Source: Sipunculus nudus (taxonomy: Eukaryota > Annelida > Sipuncula > Golfingiida > Sipunculidae). Taken from it: a DNA stretch of 64,000 nt. The notes under the pieces are model-generated. The model saw only the letters and a list, made by a program, of their open reading frames with translations, made no database searches and was not told the DNA's origin. A program made the translations under genes and the position numbers. The stretch covers positions 49,839,659 to 49,903,658 of the forward strand of contig CM049313.1 in assembly GCA_026874595.1 (NCBI GenBank), given 5' to 3'. Positions 35,405-47,335 of this stretch are shown here, one piece after another (the stretch's first letter is position 1; the number at the start of each line of letters is the position of its first letter).

Positions 35405-35570
35405 ATCACAGGCGGCCGTATTGGAAAATTACCGAAACTTTGGTGGCCAGAAAATGATTTTGAATCAGGCGGGTGATGAAATTAAACTTGCCAAATGTCA
35501 TGCTTGTATCACAATTTAAACTATTCTGCTGGTATTTTGGACCAACCCGCCCCACTACAATACTGCAAAT
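35405..35570 (+). repeat. Dispersed repeat, plus-oriented copy
   Basis: Contains 'gcggccgtattggaaaat', 'ccgaaactttggtggcca', 'tgccaaatgtcatgcttgt' and 'tttaaactattctgctgg', in the same order as the reverse complement of 31430-31590. A third, weaker copy lies at 43583-43715. Confidence 0.6.
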
Positions 35571-36560
35571 TGGCGGTAGACTTAATTGATGCTGATATAT
35601 TACCTGTATTTAATCACTGGATACAATAGATTTCTTTCACGGGTGCCATGGTGATCCCAACGACGGCCAGAATGCAACCAATTCTAATTATAAACATCTG
35701 AAGGGAATATAAAACTCCTATATTACATTTCCCTGAGATTATCCAAGGCGAAGGCTGAGACAAAGGCTTTTTTATAAAACCACCACAAAAAAAAACAGCC
35801 TTCTTGGGTGGAGCTTCATTTCCATATCATCAAAGTTTTGTTCAAGGCATTTAATTGTTCGGTATATACAATCCAGTGAAGATAATGTTACGATATATGT
35901 AACATTAAGGAAGATAAATATAACACTGGATTGCTATAGCCGGTTAAAAATGTTGTCCTTTAGAACACTTTACAAACTAGGCCTACTTTGAGAGTATTCA
36001 TAGGGTATTACTTCGATAAAATGTTGTATGGAAAGGCTTACTTGTGTTAAACAAATTAATTGATTTTATTATGCGAGGTTGCATTCTTTTAGTCATAGGA
36101 ATTCTAACCTTACAAATCAGACATGACTGACCTCAAAATTAGGATGATAGTTTTGTAGTTTTTCAACAACTCTTAGAAAAAAAAATTTGGAATTCTGAAG
36201 TATTTGTAAGCAACTTATCGTGATTGCTGATAATACTATAGTGGCTATGCTTTGTACGACATGTGTCTTAGCTTTATATTTCAACTCTTTTGTATAGTTT
36301 TATTAAGATTCATAATCAGATAGGGATTGAAATGCCTGTTATCGGTCACGCAGCGTTCTGTAACTTGGTTCCAAAAATTAAACAGTAAAAGGTCTAAACT
36401 AACCGGAGCAAATGAACGGCATGTAAAGAAACTGAATCCTGCTATATTAATGTACTTTTCGATGAAGCTATTTGAGATCAACCCAGCTTCAGGTTATCAG
36501 GTAGGGGTAGTGCCACCTGTTAGAAACATCTACAAATTCTCTGCGACCTCTTCGAAAAAC
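35571..36560. other. Intergenic, no gene recognised
   Basis: No gene is recognised. The small frames at 36281-36578 on both strands lack signatures, although the 3' part of this stretch may already be decayed retroelement sequence. Confidence 0.4.
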
Positions 36561-36574
36561 TCAGTCATGCACAA

Positions 36575-37136
36575 GTAACCATTTTGGGTTATATTGTCAT
36601 ATTGTAGGGCAGGGTCAAGTAGCTGAACCTTTGATTTAATTGTTAAAGAAGTTTGTTTAAACAAAAGTTTGTTTGGAATGTTCAGTGTGAAAATGCATTT
36701 CAGAATTTGAAAGCAATTCTGCAAATTTCACCAGTTTTAGCAGCTCCAGACTTTTCTGTACCGTTCAAGTTAGCTGTAGATGCTAGTGATACTGCTGCTG
36801 GTGCTGTGTTGTTACAAGAAGGTAGTGATGACATAGATCATCCAATTTGTTATTTTCAGGATCGTTTAATGCAAACCAGAAAAACTACTCCACTTTTGAA
36901 AAAAAAAATTGTTTGGCTTTGATTTTGGCATTGCAACATTTTGAAGTTTATTTTACTTCATCAGTCAAGCTTATCATTGTCTTCAGTGATCACAATCCCC
37001 TCACGTTCATGAACAAGCTGGTGTAAAAATCAAAGATTGTTGAGGTGGAGATTGTTTTTACAGGATTACAATCTTGAAATCAGACACATCAAAGGGAAAG
37101 ACAATGTACTTGCTGATTGCTTATCGAGATGTTTAT
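36575..37136 (+). pseudogene. Ty3/gypsy RT end and RNase H (broken)
   Basis: Read in order on the + strand. An LGYIV…GQGQVAE stretch with an internal stop and frameshift is the RT thumb. The open frame at 36653-36922 follows, with W-x5-AF-x2-LK, PVLAAPDF and the RNase H DAS motif (LAVDASDTAAGAVLLQE). After a stop and frame change come LALILALQHFEVY, the SDHNPLTF block, a further frameshift, then RWRLFLQDYNLEIRHIKGK and DNVLADCLSR. These are standard Ty3/gypsy RNase H motifs. It is a dead copy; at least three breaks are present. Confidence 0.85.
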
Positions 37137-37274
37137 GAAATGTTGTAAACGATATGTTTATGTAATGTTATAAAAAGATGGTTTTGAAATGTGGTAACAA
37201 TTTTGTGATTGTGATCGCAAAAAAAAGGTTTTTTTTTTTTCAGAAAACTTTCTTTTTTCTTACAGGAGGGGAAG

Positions 37275-37925
37275 TGTTACAGGTGTCTCTTTTATCGTGC
37301 GCAGTTGACATGTCTCTTATATTGTGCGCTGTTGACATTCTGATTCGTGTTGAGCTCAAACGCTGGGCGTTGCTATGTTACAGCGCACGGTTAAATCCGT
37401 ACTGGTTGAACTCTCGCTGTCGTGGTAGTCTGGAATGTTCATGTGCACGTGTATTGTTCTTTCGATTGTTCGGGAAATAGAAGTTTCTTGAATTTTCGGG
37501 TTACTGCCAGAATTTCACTTTTGGATTACAGCAGATTGATTTTGTGATTGAAATGGACAATTATTCTCTTAGAAGATTTATGTGAACTGTCCATCTGTGT
37601 TGTACGTTATAAAGGACTTGTTATCGCTGTGACAGTTGTGGTATCCTGGTACTGTACACTTTATTTATTATACTGTGAAATTGAATTGATTTGCTGTTTT
37701 ACTTTTGTTATACTGTGTAAATGTATTGATTTAGTGTATTGTAATGTTAGGGTTGTTTTAAGAATAAATCATAATTATTTGTTAATATTAAACCACTGAC
37801 CTCTTTATTCATTCCTCTAGATATTTCACGCTGCCTAGTGTTACAGAATCTGATTTTTTTTATCTCCATAACAAAATTTATGCTCGTCACGACTGCGTGA
37901 TCTGTTGATATTAGATTCCGTTACA
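37275..37925 (+). repeat. Ty3/gypsy 3' LTR
   Basis: Starts TGTTACAG right after the polypurine tract and ends CCGTTACA. Most of it aligns with the solo LTR at 42257-43134, for example at 'gtacgttataaaggacttgttatcgctgtgacag' (37602/42819). It ends with a shared block containing 'gatctgttgatattagatt'. A polyadenylation signal AATAAA is at 37763-37768. It lacks about 200 bases of the TATA-bearing part that the solo copy has. Short frames at 37178-37799 are not genes. Confidence 0.85.
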
Positions 37926-40900
37926 CTACTTGCACTTCATCCACGTGCCAAGATAGAATGAATGGATCCATTAAAAAAGTGTCACAGCTGCGTCCAAGGT
38001 TTTTTTTTTTATCTTATTCATATTCTTACCGTAGCAGCATCGGAATCAATGCTCCGGGGGAGGCGGAAATCAGACGCTCCTATACAGGCTCCGATTTACA
38101 TTAGATGGAGGTGGTATTAAGATGATGCACTGTTAAAAAAGCATACACTATCGGCCGATTCTGCTAAAGAATTTGTCACTTCTTTGTAAGCATATATGAG
38201 GTTATATGATCTATATAGAATAAAGTAAAGGTCATAGATAAAAAGAATGAATGATCAGTCCTGGTCCCTTTGAACCGTTTGCAGACGGAAATAATGTTAA
38301 GTCTAGCAGAGATTCATTTAACTTATATATGTATATATATAGTTTTTTTTTATTTGAAGTATAACCCTGCTGCGTTGGAGTGACCCGTCGTTCTACAATG
38401 ATAAAAAGGAAAGTTTGACGTTAACATCTTGACCCAGTACTTATCGGGCGCACGGGATGAAACATTATTTCTTTGTGCCCTATTATTAGTACTTAGGCAG
38501 TTTATAGAAGGTGCTACCCTACCCCGTCTAAGTCGTTGACCTAAAAAAATGACAAATAGAAAAATATGCGCTAAATAAAGCATATGCTTTATCTTGATGC
38601 TTTTAAAAATTCCCCAGGTTACTCCTTCACAGCTTAATTTAACTAAATGTTTCTACACAATGTGAGGAGGAACCCGTCCCTTCCCTTACCCTGCCCTATC
38701 AGCACCGTCCCAATGTTGACAAATCCTGTATCCCTGGAGTATTCAACACTTATCCCAGTTGATTTTGTATGGTAGTTTGTGACAGGTACACCTGTAATGA
38801 AGACCTTGAGTCCGACCTCATTCAGAAAGTTTAGTTAGTCTTACTTTAAGATGTTTACGTGAAAACTATTGATTTTGTACGTCATTGTTTGAAGATTAAA
38901 GTATGAACTTGTCGAGGTCAGACGTAACACGCAAATGACAAGCATGGGTCTCAAATTAAATAATATTTTCGTCTGTAGGCGTGCATGTTTCTGTATTTCT
39001 AAAGATGCCCGAAACCATATAAGACACTGATAAACGTCGCCTAAGCTCTGACACGAACGACCGAGTGAAGCTGAATAACCTAAAGTGTCTTTCATGTCAT
39101 AAAGATTTAGACGGTCCTTTATGTGCATTACATACGGAACAAAAATTTTAAAAGGAAAATGAAACATTAAGACGGTTGACTTCAGTGTTTGAGTGCGTTG
39201 AGTGCGAGAAACAGCTGTCAGTAAGGGATTTATTTATGCAGGCGGTAAAGTCTTGTATTACATCTATTGGACCGACATGGTTCACATAGGAAAAGTCAAA
39301 TAAGAGGAGGTCCGAATTTGGTTCTGTCTGAACCTGTGTATCAGCATACAGAAATAGAGCTTAAGGGATGTAAGTTATAAACAAGGTATAAATCTGGCTG
39401 CCATTTTTTCAAGATGCCGCCTTTTGCCGCTTCTCATACAAATTTTGATGTAACATTTGAAAGAGTGTTCAGATGCCTATGATCTTTACATCAGTGAGTA
39501 GGTTTCGGGGATAGAGATTCCAATTATGCCAGGTGGATAGTTCTACATATCAACGGCTTTACCTGCCAGTGTATGAGAAACAGAGTTTCTCAAGGGGCGT
39601 CTTTGTCCCTTCCTTATGTGCTTTGCAAGTAAAAATTGTCATACTTACTTTGCTGAAGGGCAGTTTCATGGAGGGGGTGACACAAGACCTTTATACCTAT
39701 CTGTCTATCCTTTGACCTATATGTAAGTCAGTCTGTCAGCCGGTTGTTATTCCTTGTAAACATAACACTGTTTACCATGGACATTTTTTCTTAAAATTTA
39801 CCTCAGAGATTACAATATGTTACAGGTGTTAAATGCTTCGGTTTTAATTGGGTCATATTTATGTTGCCGTTATGAATAGTTCAGGGAGTCTGCCACCTGT
39901 AGCTAATTTATTTTCTTAATTATAAACAATCAGTGCTGCCACCTACCAGTTATTTATTAATTAAGTTTAACACTTAAAAAGCCTGTGTCAGTTATCCATT
40001 GGTCAAACTTGGTCATGTGACATGGCAACTGTGTTGACAAGGTTACTTGGTAACTCTATGTATTTTTCATTCTGTCATTGATTCTCTGAAAGGGTAGGGT
40101 ATGATAACAGCCCCATGCAGTTTTAAAACAGATTCCTGGCACAGGGTAAGTTATTTGATTTAATTTATACTACTTCTTTTATCTCTCATATATTTATTAG
40201 TTTACTCTTGAAGTGTGTCTCTTTTCATTAATGATATTGTAACAATTGTCTGTTTAATAATTACTATAGCCTAAAAGGTTTATTGTTATAATGGGTCAAG
40301 ACCATGTGCATTCATGTAAGATTTGAAGGAATGTTTCTGTTATATTTAGTTGGAAGAGAACAGAATGCAAACCGTTACACTATTGCGAAATGTATTAATG
40401 TACGCGCATCGTTATACACATTTATTTATTTGTGTCATAATTTTTGCAGAATTGAAATGTAACCTGCTCCAGAATAAACAGCTATTCCCCACAAAACCGA
40501 GTTCTTAATGTATCAAACCAACCCATCTACCGGACCGGCAACATTTATAATGCAAATATAACGAGATACTTTAATTACATGAACTTGTGACAGTTGAAAG
40601 CTTTAATTGACTTTAATGAGATTAATAATAAAATAATTACATCAAGCATGTAGTAAAGTTCAGAGTGTCCCACATCACTTTGTTTGATGCCCCTTGACGC
40701 CCACTCGGATTTTTACCTTATATACATCTGGATCATATTTCATGTGTTAAAATTGTTAATTAACTTAATTATGATTGTCATAGATGGATTCCATGAAAAT
40801 ATTCATCTGTTTAATTTCCATGTATGTTTACCGGTCATTCTTTATTACTTCTAGTAACCGAGAAACCAAATTCAAGTATTGTTGCAGGTGTATAGCAAAC

Positions 40901-42252
40901 TATGACTACACAATTCATTGTTGTATTGTTTTCATATTTAAAATTTATGTTTTAATTACATAATATATAGTTCATGGCTGAAAAAAGAAAGTACACTAAT
41001 TCAGGTTACTTTACACAGGCCAAAACAAAACATAAAAAAATCTTACGCGTTTGATACGAAGGCCCCTTAAAATTTTGACCATGTATGTATGTTAGCTACT
41101 ACAATTGCTGTAATAATTAAACATTTAAGTTTTTGCCTATTCAAAATGAGTATTCATCCTTGAAGATTTAAAAAACTTTAAAAATCGTATAAATAGTTAA
41201 CAATGTCTTGTTTGCTGCTTATTATTTTTAATCTGATTTTCTGTGTGTCAATGTTTTTTCTTAATATGTCTTGCACCTCTGAATTCGAATTTCCACTTAT
41301 AAGATTACATGGTACATGTTTAATAAATACTCACATGTTGTATTCACTTTATAAGATAATTTGAAATATGTTGATTGTAAATATAAAAGAGTCTGGTAAT
41401 TAAACGTGATGATTGAAGAAATTTGATATAATAATAGAATTTGATATAATAGAATTTGATATAATAGAATAAAATGTCATTCAAGTGAATAGTTTTCTAT
41501 AGTTTTGTTGGAAAGAAGTCCTCTCCAGTACATACATAAAACTCATTCTTTTTTAACAGAATAAAGATATTTGTCTTAATTGTCTTATTTCACAAAGTTG
41601 TCATTGAAAAAGTAGTTATAATTATCAGAGAGTGAAATAAAGGACATATATTCTCGGGTATGCTTCATTCCCCTAGAGGTACATAATTTGATATATTATA
41701 TATAAGCTGGAAGCACGTTCATGTTTACTCCAGAAGTTCATTAACAATTAAAAAAGTGACAAAAATGTAGTACTTATTTTCATAGTGCGTGTTAATACAA
41801 ATGTTGTTAATCTGACAATTTAAATCAAGGAGTTGTGAGCCATAGACAGTTTTCCGGATTTCTTGAACGCAGTAAATACTAATTTCTTTACTTATCAGCA
41901 TTAACAGAGTCAGAAAAAGAGTGTTTTTGTCGTTTTTTTAAAGTTAAATACTGTACAACGATTTCAATCTGAACAAAACAAGTATGTCGTTATTGAATGT
42001 AACAGATAAAGACCAAATTGGGCGATATATAGAGTTGTGAAGAAAATAAAAGGATTAGAGAACAAGTGGATGGTTAAATTATTAAATGCAGGGAATTTAT
42101 AAGTGAAAAAAAAAAACGGAACGGTTTATTTTTAGCTGAGTTGGCTATCAGTTTTAGAGATAAAATTAAAGTGCTCTGTTAGACCTTTATTTTAACTATG
42201 AATGGCATACCAGATGATTTGTTGTTGTGATAACAATATAAAATTCTATCGA
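37926..42252. other. Intergenic, no gene recognised
   Basis: A 4.3-kb AT-rich stretch with no recognised coding, RNA or transposon signature. The 108-codon minus-strand frame at 38841-39167 has no family features or codon structure that would support it. A small tandem repeat lies at 41421-41472 (listed separately). Confidence 0.45.
41421..41472. repeat. Short tandem repeat, about 16-bp unit
   Basis: Four runs of 'atttgatataatagaa' or a close variant in succession. Confidence 0.85.
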
Positions 42253-42256
42253 CACT

Positions 42257-43134
42257 TGTTATAGTTGTCTCTTTTATTGTATGCAGCAGTGTGTTTGTTC
42301 AGCGCCAGCGTTGTCTGTTGCTATGACGGCATAGCCCGGCCCATGCGTGGGGTCTCACGTGTAAACAGCGGTCATGCTTGTCTGGGGCTTTCTAGCCTGG
42401 CCAAGCCGGGCCGCCCCACGTGCGAACCCTTATATGTAGAAACACAGCGATATTGTTCTAGATGTTTCCTGTAACGCGTGTGTACTGTGTATCATGTTAG
42501 GTTCTTTGGATTGTTCGAGAAATATAAAGTTCTCGGCTTGAGGTGAAAGTTATAAATAAGGGGCTGTGTTTTAGAGCCAAACAGAGAGGAGAGAAATATT
42601 CTAGCGGACACAGAAGCGTGTGAGTAAGTTGTGGACCTTTTCCGATAAGTGCGGCAATTATTGCTTTACTTCTAAATTTATGACGGATCTTATAAAGTCT
42701 ACAGTTTGCTATCGGGATTATAACAAGAACTTCACTTTAGGATTACAACGGATTGATTTTGTGAATAAACTGGACAGTTTTTCTCTGAGAAGATTGATGT
42801 GAACTGTTCATCTGGGTTGTACGTTATAAAGGACTTGTTATCGCTGTGACAGTGGTGGTATCCAGGTACTGTACACTTTATTTATATACTTGTATGATTT
42901 GCTGTTGTACTGTTGTTATACTGTGAAATTGTATTGATTTAGTGTATTGTAATGTTAGGACTGTTTTAAGAATAAAAGTATAATTATTTGTTAACAAAAA
43001 AACACTGACTTCTTCATTCATTCCCCTAGACATTTCACGCTGTCTAGTGTTACAGAATCTGATTTTTTTTATCTCCATTACAAAATGTATGTACATCAGG
43101 ACTACGTGATCTGTTGATATTAGATTTCGTAACA
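42257..43134 (+). mobile_element. Solo LTR of the Ty3/gypsy family, with 4-bp target duplication
   Basis: An 878-bp LTR starting TGTTATAG and ending CGTAACA, flanked on both sides by CACT (42253-42256 and 43135-43138). It has a full promoter-like layout: a GC-rich U3 block with CACGTG-type motifs, TATAAATA at 42551-42558, and AATAAA at 42971-42976. No internal retroelement sequence flanks it, so it is the product of LTR-LTR recombination. It aligns with the LTR at 37275-37925. The 69-codon frame at 42265-42474 is inside the U3 and is not a gene. Confidence 0.9.
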
Positions 43135-43582
43135 CACTAAATATGATAAGATAAATATAAATATGTCTCAGTAAAAATCGTTTAGGCATTTCTATACTTT
43201 ATTCAATTAAATTGTTTTAATAATTGGCGGTATACGTATTGTTTCGACATCCGACCTGTAACCTACATCTGGGATTTAGCATGAATGTAAAATGGCAGCT
43301 TGGTCTCGACAATCTGAGGGAAATAAGGGCGAGGTTTCGATAACGGAGGTTTGATGGAAACGTAAGTACCCAGAAGAGAGTGTCCACGCGGAGAGAGATT
43401 TTGGTGTCGGCAAAGTTTAAAGCGGATTAACGCATTCTTGGACAACCAACAAATTCTCAAGTCATAGCAGGATATCATATAAATTATATTCAAACAACAA
43501 TGAAATAATCCTAGGAATTGATATAAAATCATAAAATCGGACAAATGAGTAATGTTTTGTGTCAAACGGCCGGATCTCATAG

Positions 43583-43715
43583 CGCGCAATCGCGGCCATC
43601 TTGAAAAAATGTGCAGGTTAACATTTTTCATGAAATGGGCCCTAGGGAATACACATGCCAAATTTTGTGCTTGTTTCACAACTGAGGTATTCTACACTTA
43701 TCTGCTGGACTATAT
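43583..43715 (+). repeat. Dispersed repeat, weak third copy
   Basis: Contains 'gcggccatcttgaaaaaat', 'tgccaaattttgtgcttgt' and 'atctgctggactat'. These correspond to the 35405-35570 copy but are more diverged. Confidence 0.45.
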
Positions 43716-44244
43716 ACGGTTTGAGTTCCATTTCTCTCCCTTCCAAGTCTTGTACAGATAAAACTGTGAGGTCAATGAATAAATCAGTTTTCGCCAATAA
43801 GAAACGCCAGCTCATAGGAGGTTAATGAAACTAAGGCGTTGGCATTCGCACTTTCGTGTTTTTAGACCATGATTTAAATAGCAAAGTATTTTTTAACAAA
43901 TCATTCGTAATTATGACCACGAGTATGACAATGGAAACAGCATGAAGCTTTCATCTGAATTTGTTTTCTTTCACTGTGCCTATGTTAGAATGAATGGAAT
44001 TAAGTGTCCTATGGGGACTGTTGTTTTTTGGTTTAGCTGGTCCTCCGGATGTGTGCTGCTTTCCTGCTAATGCTATTTCCTGAAAATGTTATATATCAGG
44101 GTGAAAGATCTTGCAATCAGGTTAGGTATTTTCTGGCTCATGGGGGTCATTAACAACTTGTTTTTATACTTAAGCCAAACCAACGAGCAGGAATGATCTG
44201 TCACATGATTTTGGACAAGGGTTTTTTGTAATTATAATTTTAGT

Positions 44245-44246
<2 letters not shown>
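43716..44246. other. Intergenic, no gene recognised
   Basis: Nothing coding or structured was recognised. Confidence 0.4.

Positions 44247-44300
<54 letters not shown>
44247..44300. repeat. (TA)n microsatellite
   Basis: About 54 bases of alternating AT. Confidence 0.95.
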
Positions 44301-44302
<2 letters not shown>

Positions 44303-44928
44303 ATTTATATATATTCAATCATTGATGACATATTCGAATCTGTATTAATTTGGAGATAAAGAATCAAATTTTGACGTATTCAAAATTACTTCCCCACTTC
44401 CGCATTTCCATTGTCACACGTTGCTTATTATTAAACGTCCTTCTAGTAAAGAGAGTTATCAGCTTATAAATATTATATTTTGCCTTTCATTTGTGAATTC
44501 TACCATTCTCTGTACATCACCATCACTGAAATTCCGCTGTGTCTTCAGCATGCTGGCTTAAATTCGTTGGTTGGCACGTGCTTTAAAGATTCAGGGATGC
44601 CCTCCTAACGTGCCGTTAATTTAAAGAACTCCCACGCGAAAGCCGCATCGCCCGACAGGCCTCTCAGTCACTATCCTGTGTGGTCAAGAAAATCGAGGTC
44701 GCGAAGTTTCTCGCGCTTAATGACGCGCATATGGAACGCTTCAGTGATATCACCATAAAAGTCATTTTTTTCACCTCGCATTCGCTCTGGCTTTCGGGCT
44801 TAAGAAAATGCACCTTCAGAAGTTATTTTGTTTGTTTTATAAAAAAACAATACATGCTAATGAGCAGTATCCTTTCACTCCTTGGTTGACAGAGCGCACC
44901 CTTGTGGTGAAGACTTTGCCTAGGAGTA

Positions 44929-46007
44929 TACACTAGACCATGATAACCACGATTGGGTCATATATTTTTTTAATCCAATGGAGTCTTGCGGGCTCATCGT
45001 AATAAAGCGTAGTAGAATTAATATACGTTTCCTCTGTGGAGTGACTGGACAAACAGATACAATGCAAATACACCTCCTTTTTTCTAGCGATCTTTTCTCA
45101 ATCGTGTTTAATCACCTTCTTATATCTTAATAGAATGCAACAAAGGTTATTAGAACTTCCTGAACCCAAGAAGGTAAAGCCTCGGTCACAGCCCGCTGCG
45201 GTCACCGCACACCGCACAGTGCCGTACAGTTTTTGGGACCGCTAGAATACTTAAGCCTTGGTCACAACCCGCTGCGGTCACCGATCACACCGTAGATCAC
45301 CGTTAGGTTTTTTTAACCGCTGGAACACTAATGCGGCCGACGTGCGGGAGCGGCAAGGTATCTTTCTCATATTCACGGCCATCGCACCATTACGTGAGCT
45401 AACCCTGCGGACTTTACGTGAGTTAACCTTGCGGAGACCGCAAGGACCCCTTACGACAGCCGCAGGTACACCGTACGTCCCTCGGGTAACCGAGAAGGCA
45501 TTAAGAATCGCACGGGTACCCTACGACATCCGTACGTCTACTGTACGGTGCCCCTACGGAGCCCGTAGATGGCTGCCTGACGCACGGCCGGCGCATCAAC
45601 TTAAGCGCTTGCGCTATGTCAGTTACGGTCGTTGCGGAGGCCCTGCGGCCTTCGAAAAAACGCACGGTTGCCGTGCGAAACCGCACGGAACAGCCTAAAA
45701 CACCCAACCTACGGCAACCGTATCCTGGTTGTGACCGAGGCTTTAGCAAGTGTAAGAGATCATAGATTCACTTCATGATGATCGTAATAGATCTCAACGG
45801 GTTGTCATAGAATGGCAAGGAATCTGTTATCCGATCGTGGTAGATCTTGTGTAGGATCCTTACAAACCGTATTAACCGTATGAAAGGATATGAAACCGGA
45901 TTAAAGCATCAACAATTGGAAAAATTAAACAAATAGTTCCACGCTCACGAAGATCTGCTACGATCCTTTGATTCGCATCGGATCGGAGTAAATGGTGCCC
46001 TAATGTA
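44929..46007. mobile_element. Non-coding TIR element carrying a nested MITE
   Basis: The left terminus is TACACTAGACCATGAT (44929). The right terminus ends CACCATTTACTC on the complementary strand and reads GGTGCCCTAATGTA on the + strand (to 46007), so the ends are imperfect inverted repeats of the type TACAYTAG. Terminal TA on both sides suggests a TA target. The body matches the partial copy at 28940-29500. A second element (45177-45747) interrupts that match: the flanking blocks 'attagaactt' and 'aagagatca' are close together in the 29-kb copy. No transposase is encoded. Confidence 0.65.
45177..45747. mobile_element. GC-rich MITE nested in the TIR element
   Basis: Starts TAAAGCCTCGGTCACA and ends with the exact inverted complement TGTGACCGAGGCTTTA, with TA at the edges. 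A second, slightly altered left terminus (TTAAGCCTTGGTCACAACC) lies 77 bases further in at 45253, as if the 5' end had been duplicated. The body is markedly GC-rich compared with its surroundings and full of short palindromes, for example CGCACGG-TTG-CCGTGCG at 45661-45677. The open frames here (45258-45698 on +, 45501-45749 on -) arise from this composition and are not genes. Confidence 0.8.
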
Positions 46008-46029
46008 AACCCAGCTTGAGCGGAGACGG

Positions 46030-46075
46030 CGGTCAGGCGGGGATGCGAACCCCTTGACTGTAATGCGATCACAGA
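46030..46075 (-). repeat. tRNA-like B-box relic
   Basis: On the minus strand GGTTCGCATCC is a good B box, preceded by 'gatcgcattacagtcaagg'. This resembles an anticodon arm and T arm, but no clear A box or cloverleaf is seen. It may be a fragment of a tRNA-derived SINE or chance. Confidence 0.3.
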
Positions 46076-46144
46076 GCCAAACTAAAGACACGGAAAAATC
46101 AAAAGTATGAAATCTTACCAAACTGCGAGGAAGCAATCATTAAG

Positions 46145-46782
46145 GGCCCCATCACACTAGATGAAGACCTCACGGCGCCCATGGCAACCTAGTAGATCGC
46201 CGTTGGTCGCCCTCAACATCGGTAACCCCCTCCAGTATGACTGCAATGCCGCCACGCCCCGCTGACACGACGTGTGCTGGCGCCGCGAGCTTCGTCAGAG
46301 CGCAGACACCAGCACACGTTGAATCGAAATGGGCTCAGAGAGAGCGCAGCTCAGACGTCATAAGCGCACCGGCAGCACCGTGCGAAGCGTGTAAAGAGCT
46401 CACTCGGGTCATCGAAGTCTCGGCAGCGGCGGGGTAAGTGTACTGAGCCAGCGCCGTAGAACAGGAAGGCCGATCCTATTATGTTTCCTGGCGATCGACC
46501 TGCGCTGTCAGGAAGCTGGTACTGCGCTGCTTGGGCACTGATGGCGATCGAATTCCGATCTGACTGCGCTTTTAATCCACGGCGACCCCGCGGTGGAAAT
46601 TTTGTTCATGTTCAAAACTGGTCGCCATTCATGGCGTTCTTGCTGACCATATGGCGACCCAAGGCGACACTATCTCGCTCCTACAAAGTTCATGAAAATT
46701 TAGGGCCACTCTGGCTGCGCACTACGGCGATGTGCCCCAATTGGGTGATCACAGCGAGATCGCCTTCTCGTGTGACGGGGGT
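46145..46782. mobile_element. MITE-like GC-rich block with imperfect inverted ends
   Basis: The left end GGCCCCATCACACTAGA and the inverted complement of the right end (CCCCCGTCACACGAGA) are similar. The inside is GC-rich and palindromic, with many 'ggcgatc' and 'ggcgacc' phrases unlike the AT-rich flanks. No target duplication could be confirmed. The frames 46237-46437 and 46481-46786 are products of composition. Confidence 0.5.
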
Positions 46783-47335
46783 GTAAAAGATCAAAACAAG
46801 GGGGACAGTGTTGCGTCGGCCCATGACTGTACAGGTGATCTGACGTATGCAGGCGCCGTAATGGCTTTGCAACTGTAGCTCACAATAACCAATAAAACTA
46901 AATTGAAAGTACCGATCGTTATTCTTCACGGGCGAGGGATCGCCACTCAGCCAGTTTTCTCCTATAATCACCATTCGTTAATTTGGGAAAAATATATTTT
47001 ATGAATGTTGCATTTATACTTTTTGGTTAAAAGTGCCTCAATTAAAATTTCGGAAAAAAACAACAAAAATTTGGAAAAACGAGATACGGAAATTCGAGGT
47101 TCTAGTTTGTATGAAGATAGACAGACCTACAAACTGTGTCAAAATACTACTCTTTTATTTACAGCCCTTGTTGTCTAACTTTGCCTGATTAAATTTAAAA
47201 CAAACAAAACAATAATATGATTTATATAACGCTCTGCAATTCTCATAAAGATTTGCGTAACGTCTTTTTTTTCTTTGTTCTATGTACATGTCGTTATTTC
47301 TCTCTGAGACAGAAATAATTTAATAGCTAGATGTG
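46783..47335. other. Intergenic, no gene recognised
   Basis: AT-rich, and no signal was recognised. Confidence 0.4.

Larger units (their letters stand above)
36575..37925 (+). mobile_element. Ty3/gypsy LTR retrotransposon remnant, 3' part
   Basis: It holds the end of a gypsy-type reverse transcriptase, the RNase H and the 3' LTR (37275-37925). Everything upstream (gag, protease, most of RT) and everything between RNase H and the LTR (integrase) is missing, so this is a non-functional, internally deleted relic. The polypurine tract AGGAGGGGAAG at 37264-37274 directly precedes the LTR start TGTTACAG. A solo LTR of the same family lies at 42257. Confidence 0.85.

Noticed and set aside
38841-39167. 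108-codon minus-strand frame
   Set aside because: No recognised motif, no splice context, and the composition is like the flanking non-coding DNA.
45258-45698. 146-codon + strand frame as a gene
   Set aside because: It lies wholly inside a GC-rich palindromic MITE. The frame is open because GC-rich sequence has few stops, it also has an opposing open frame, and there is no protein signature.
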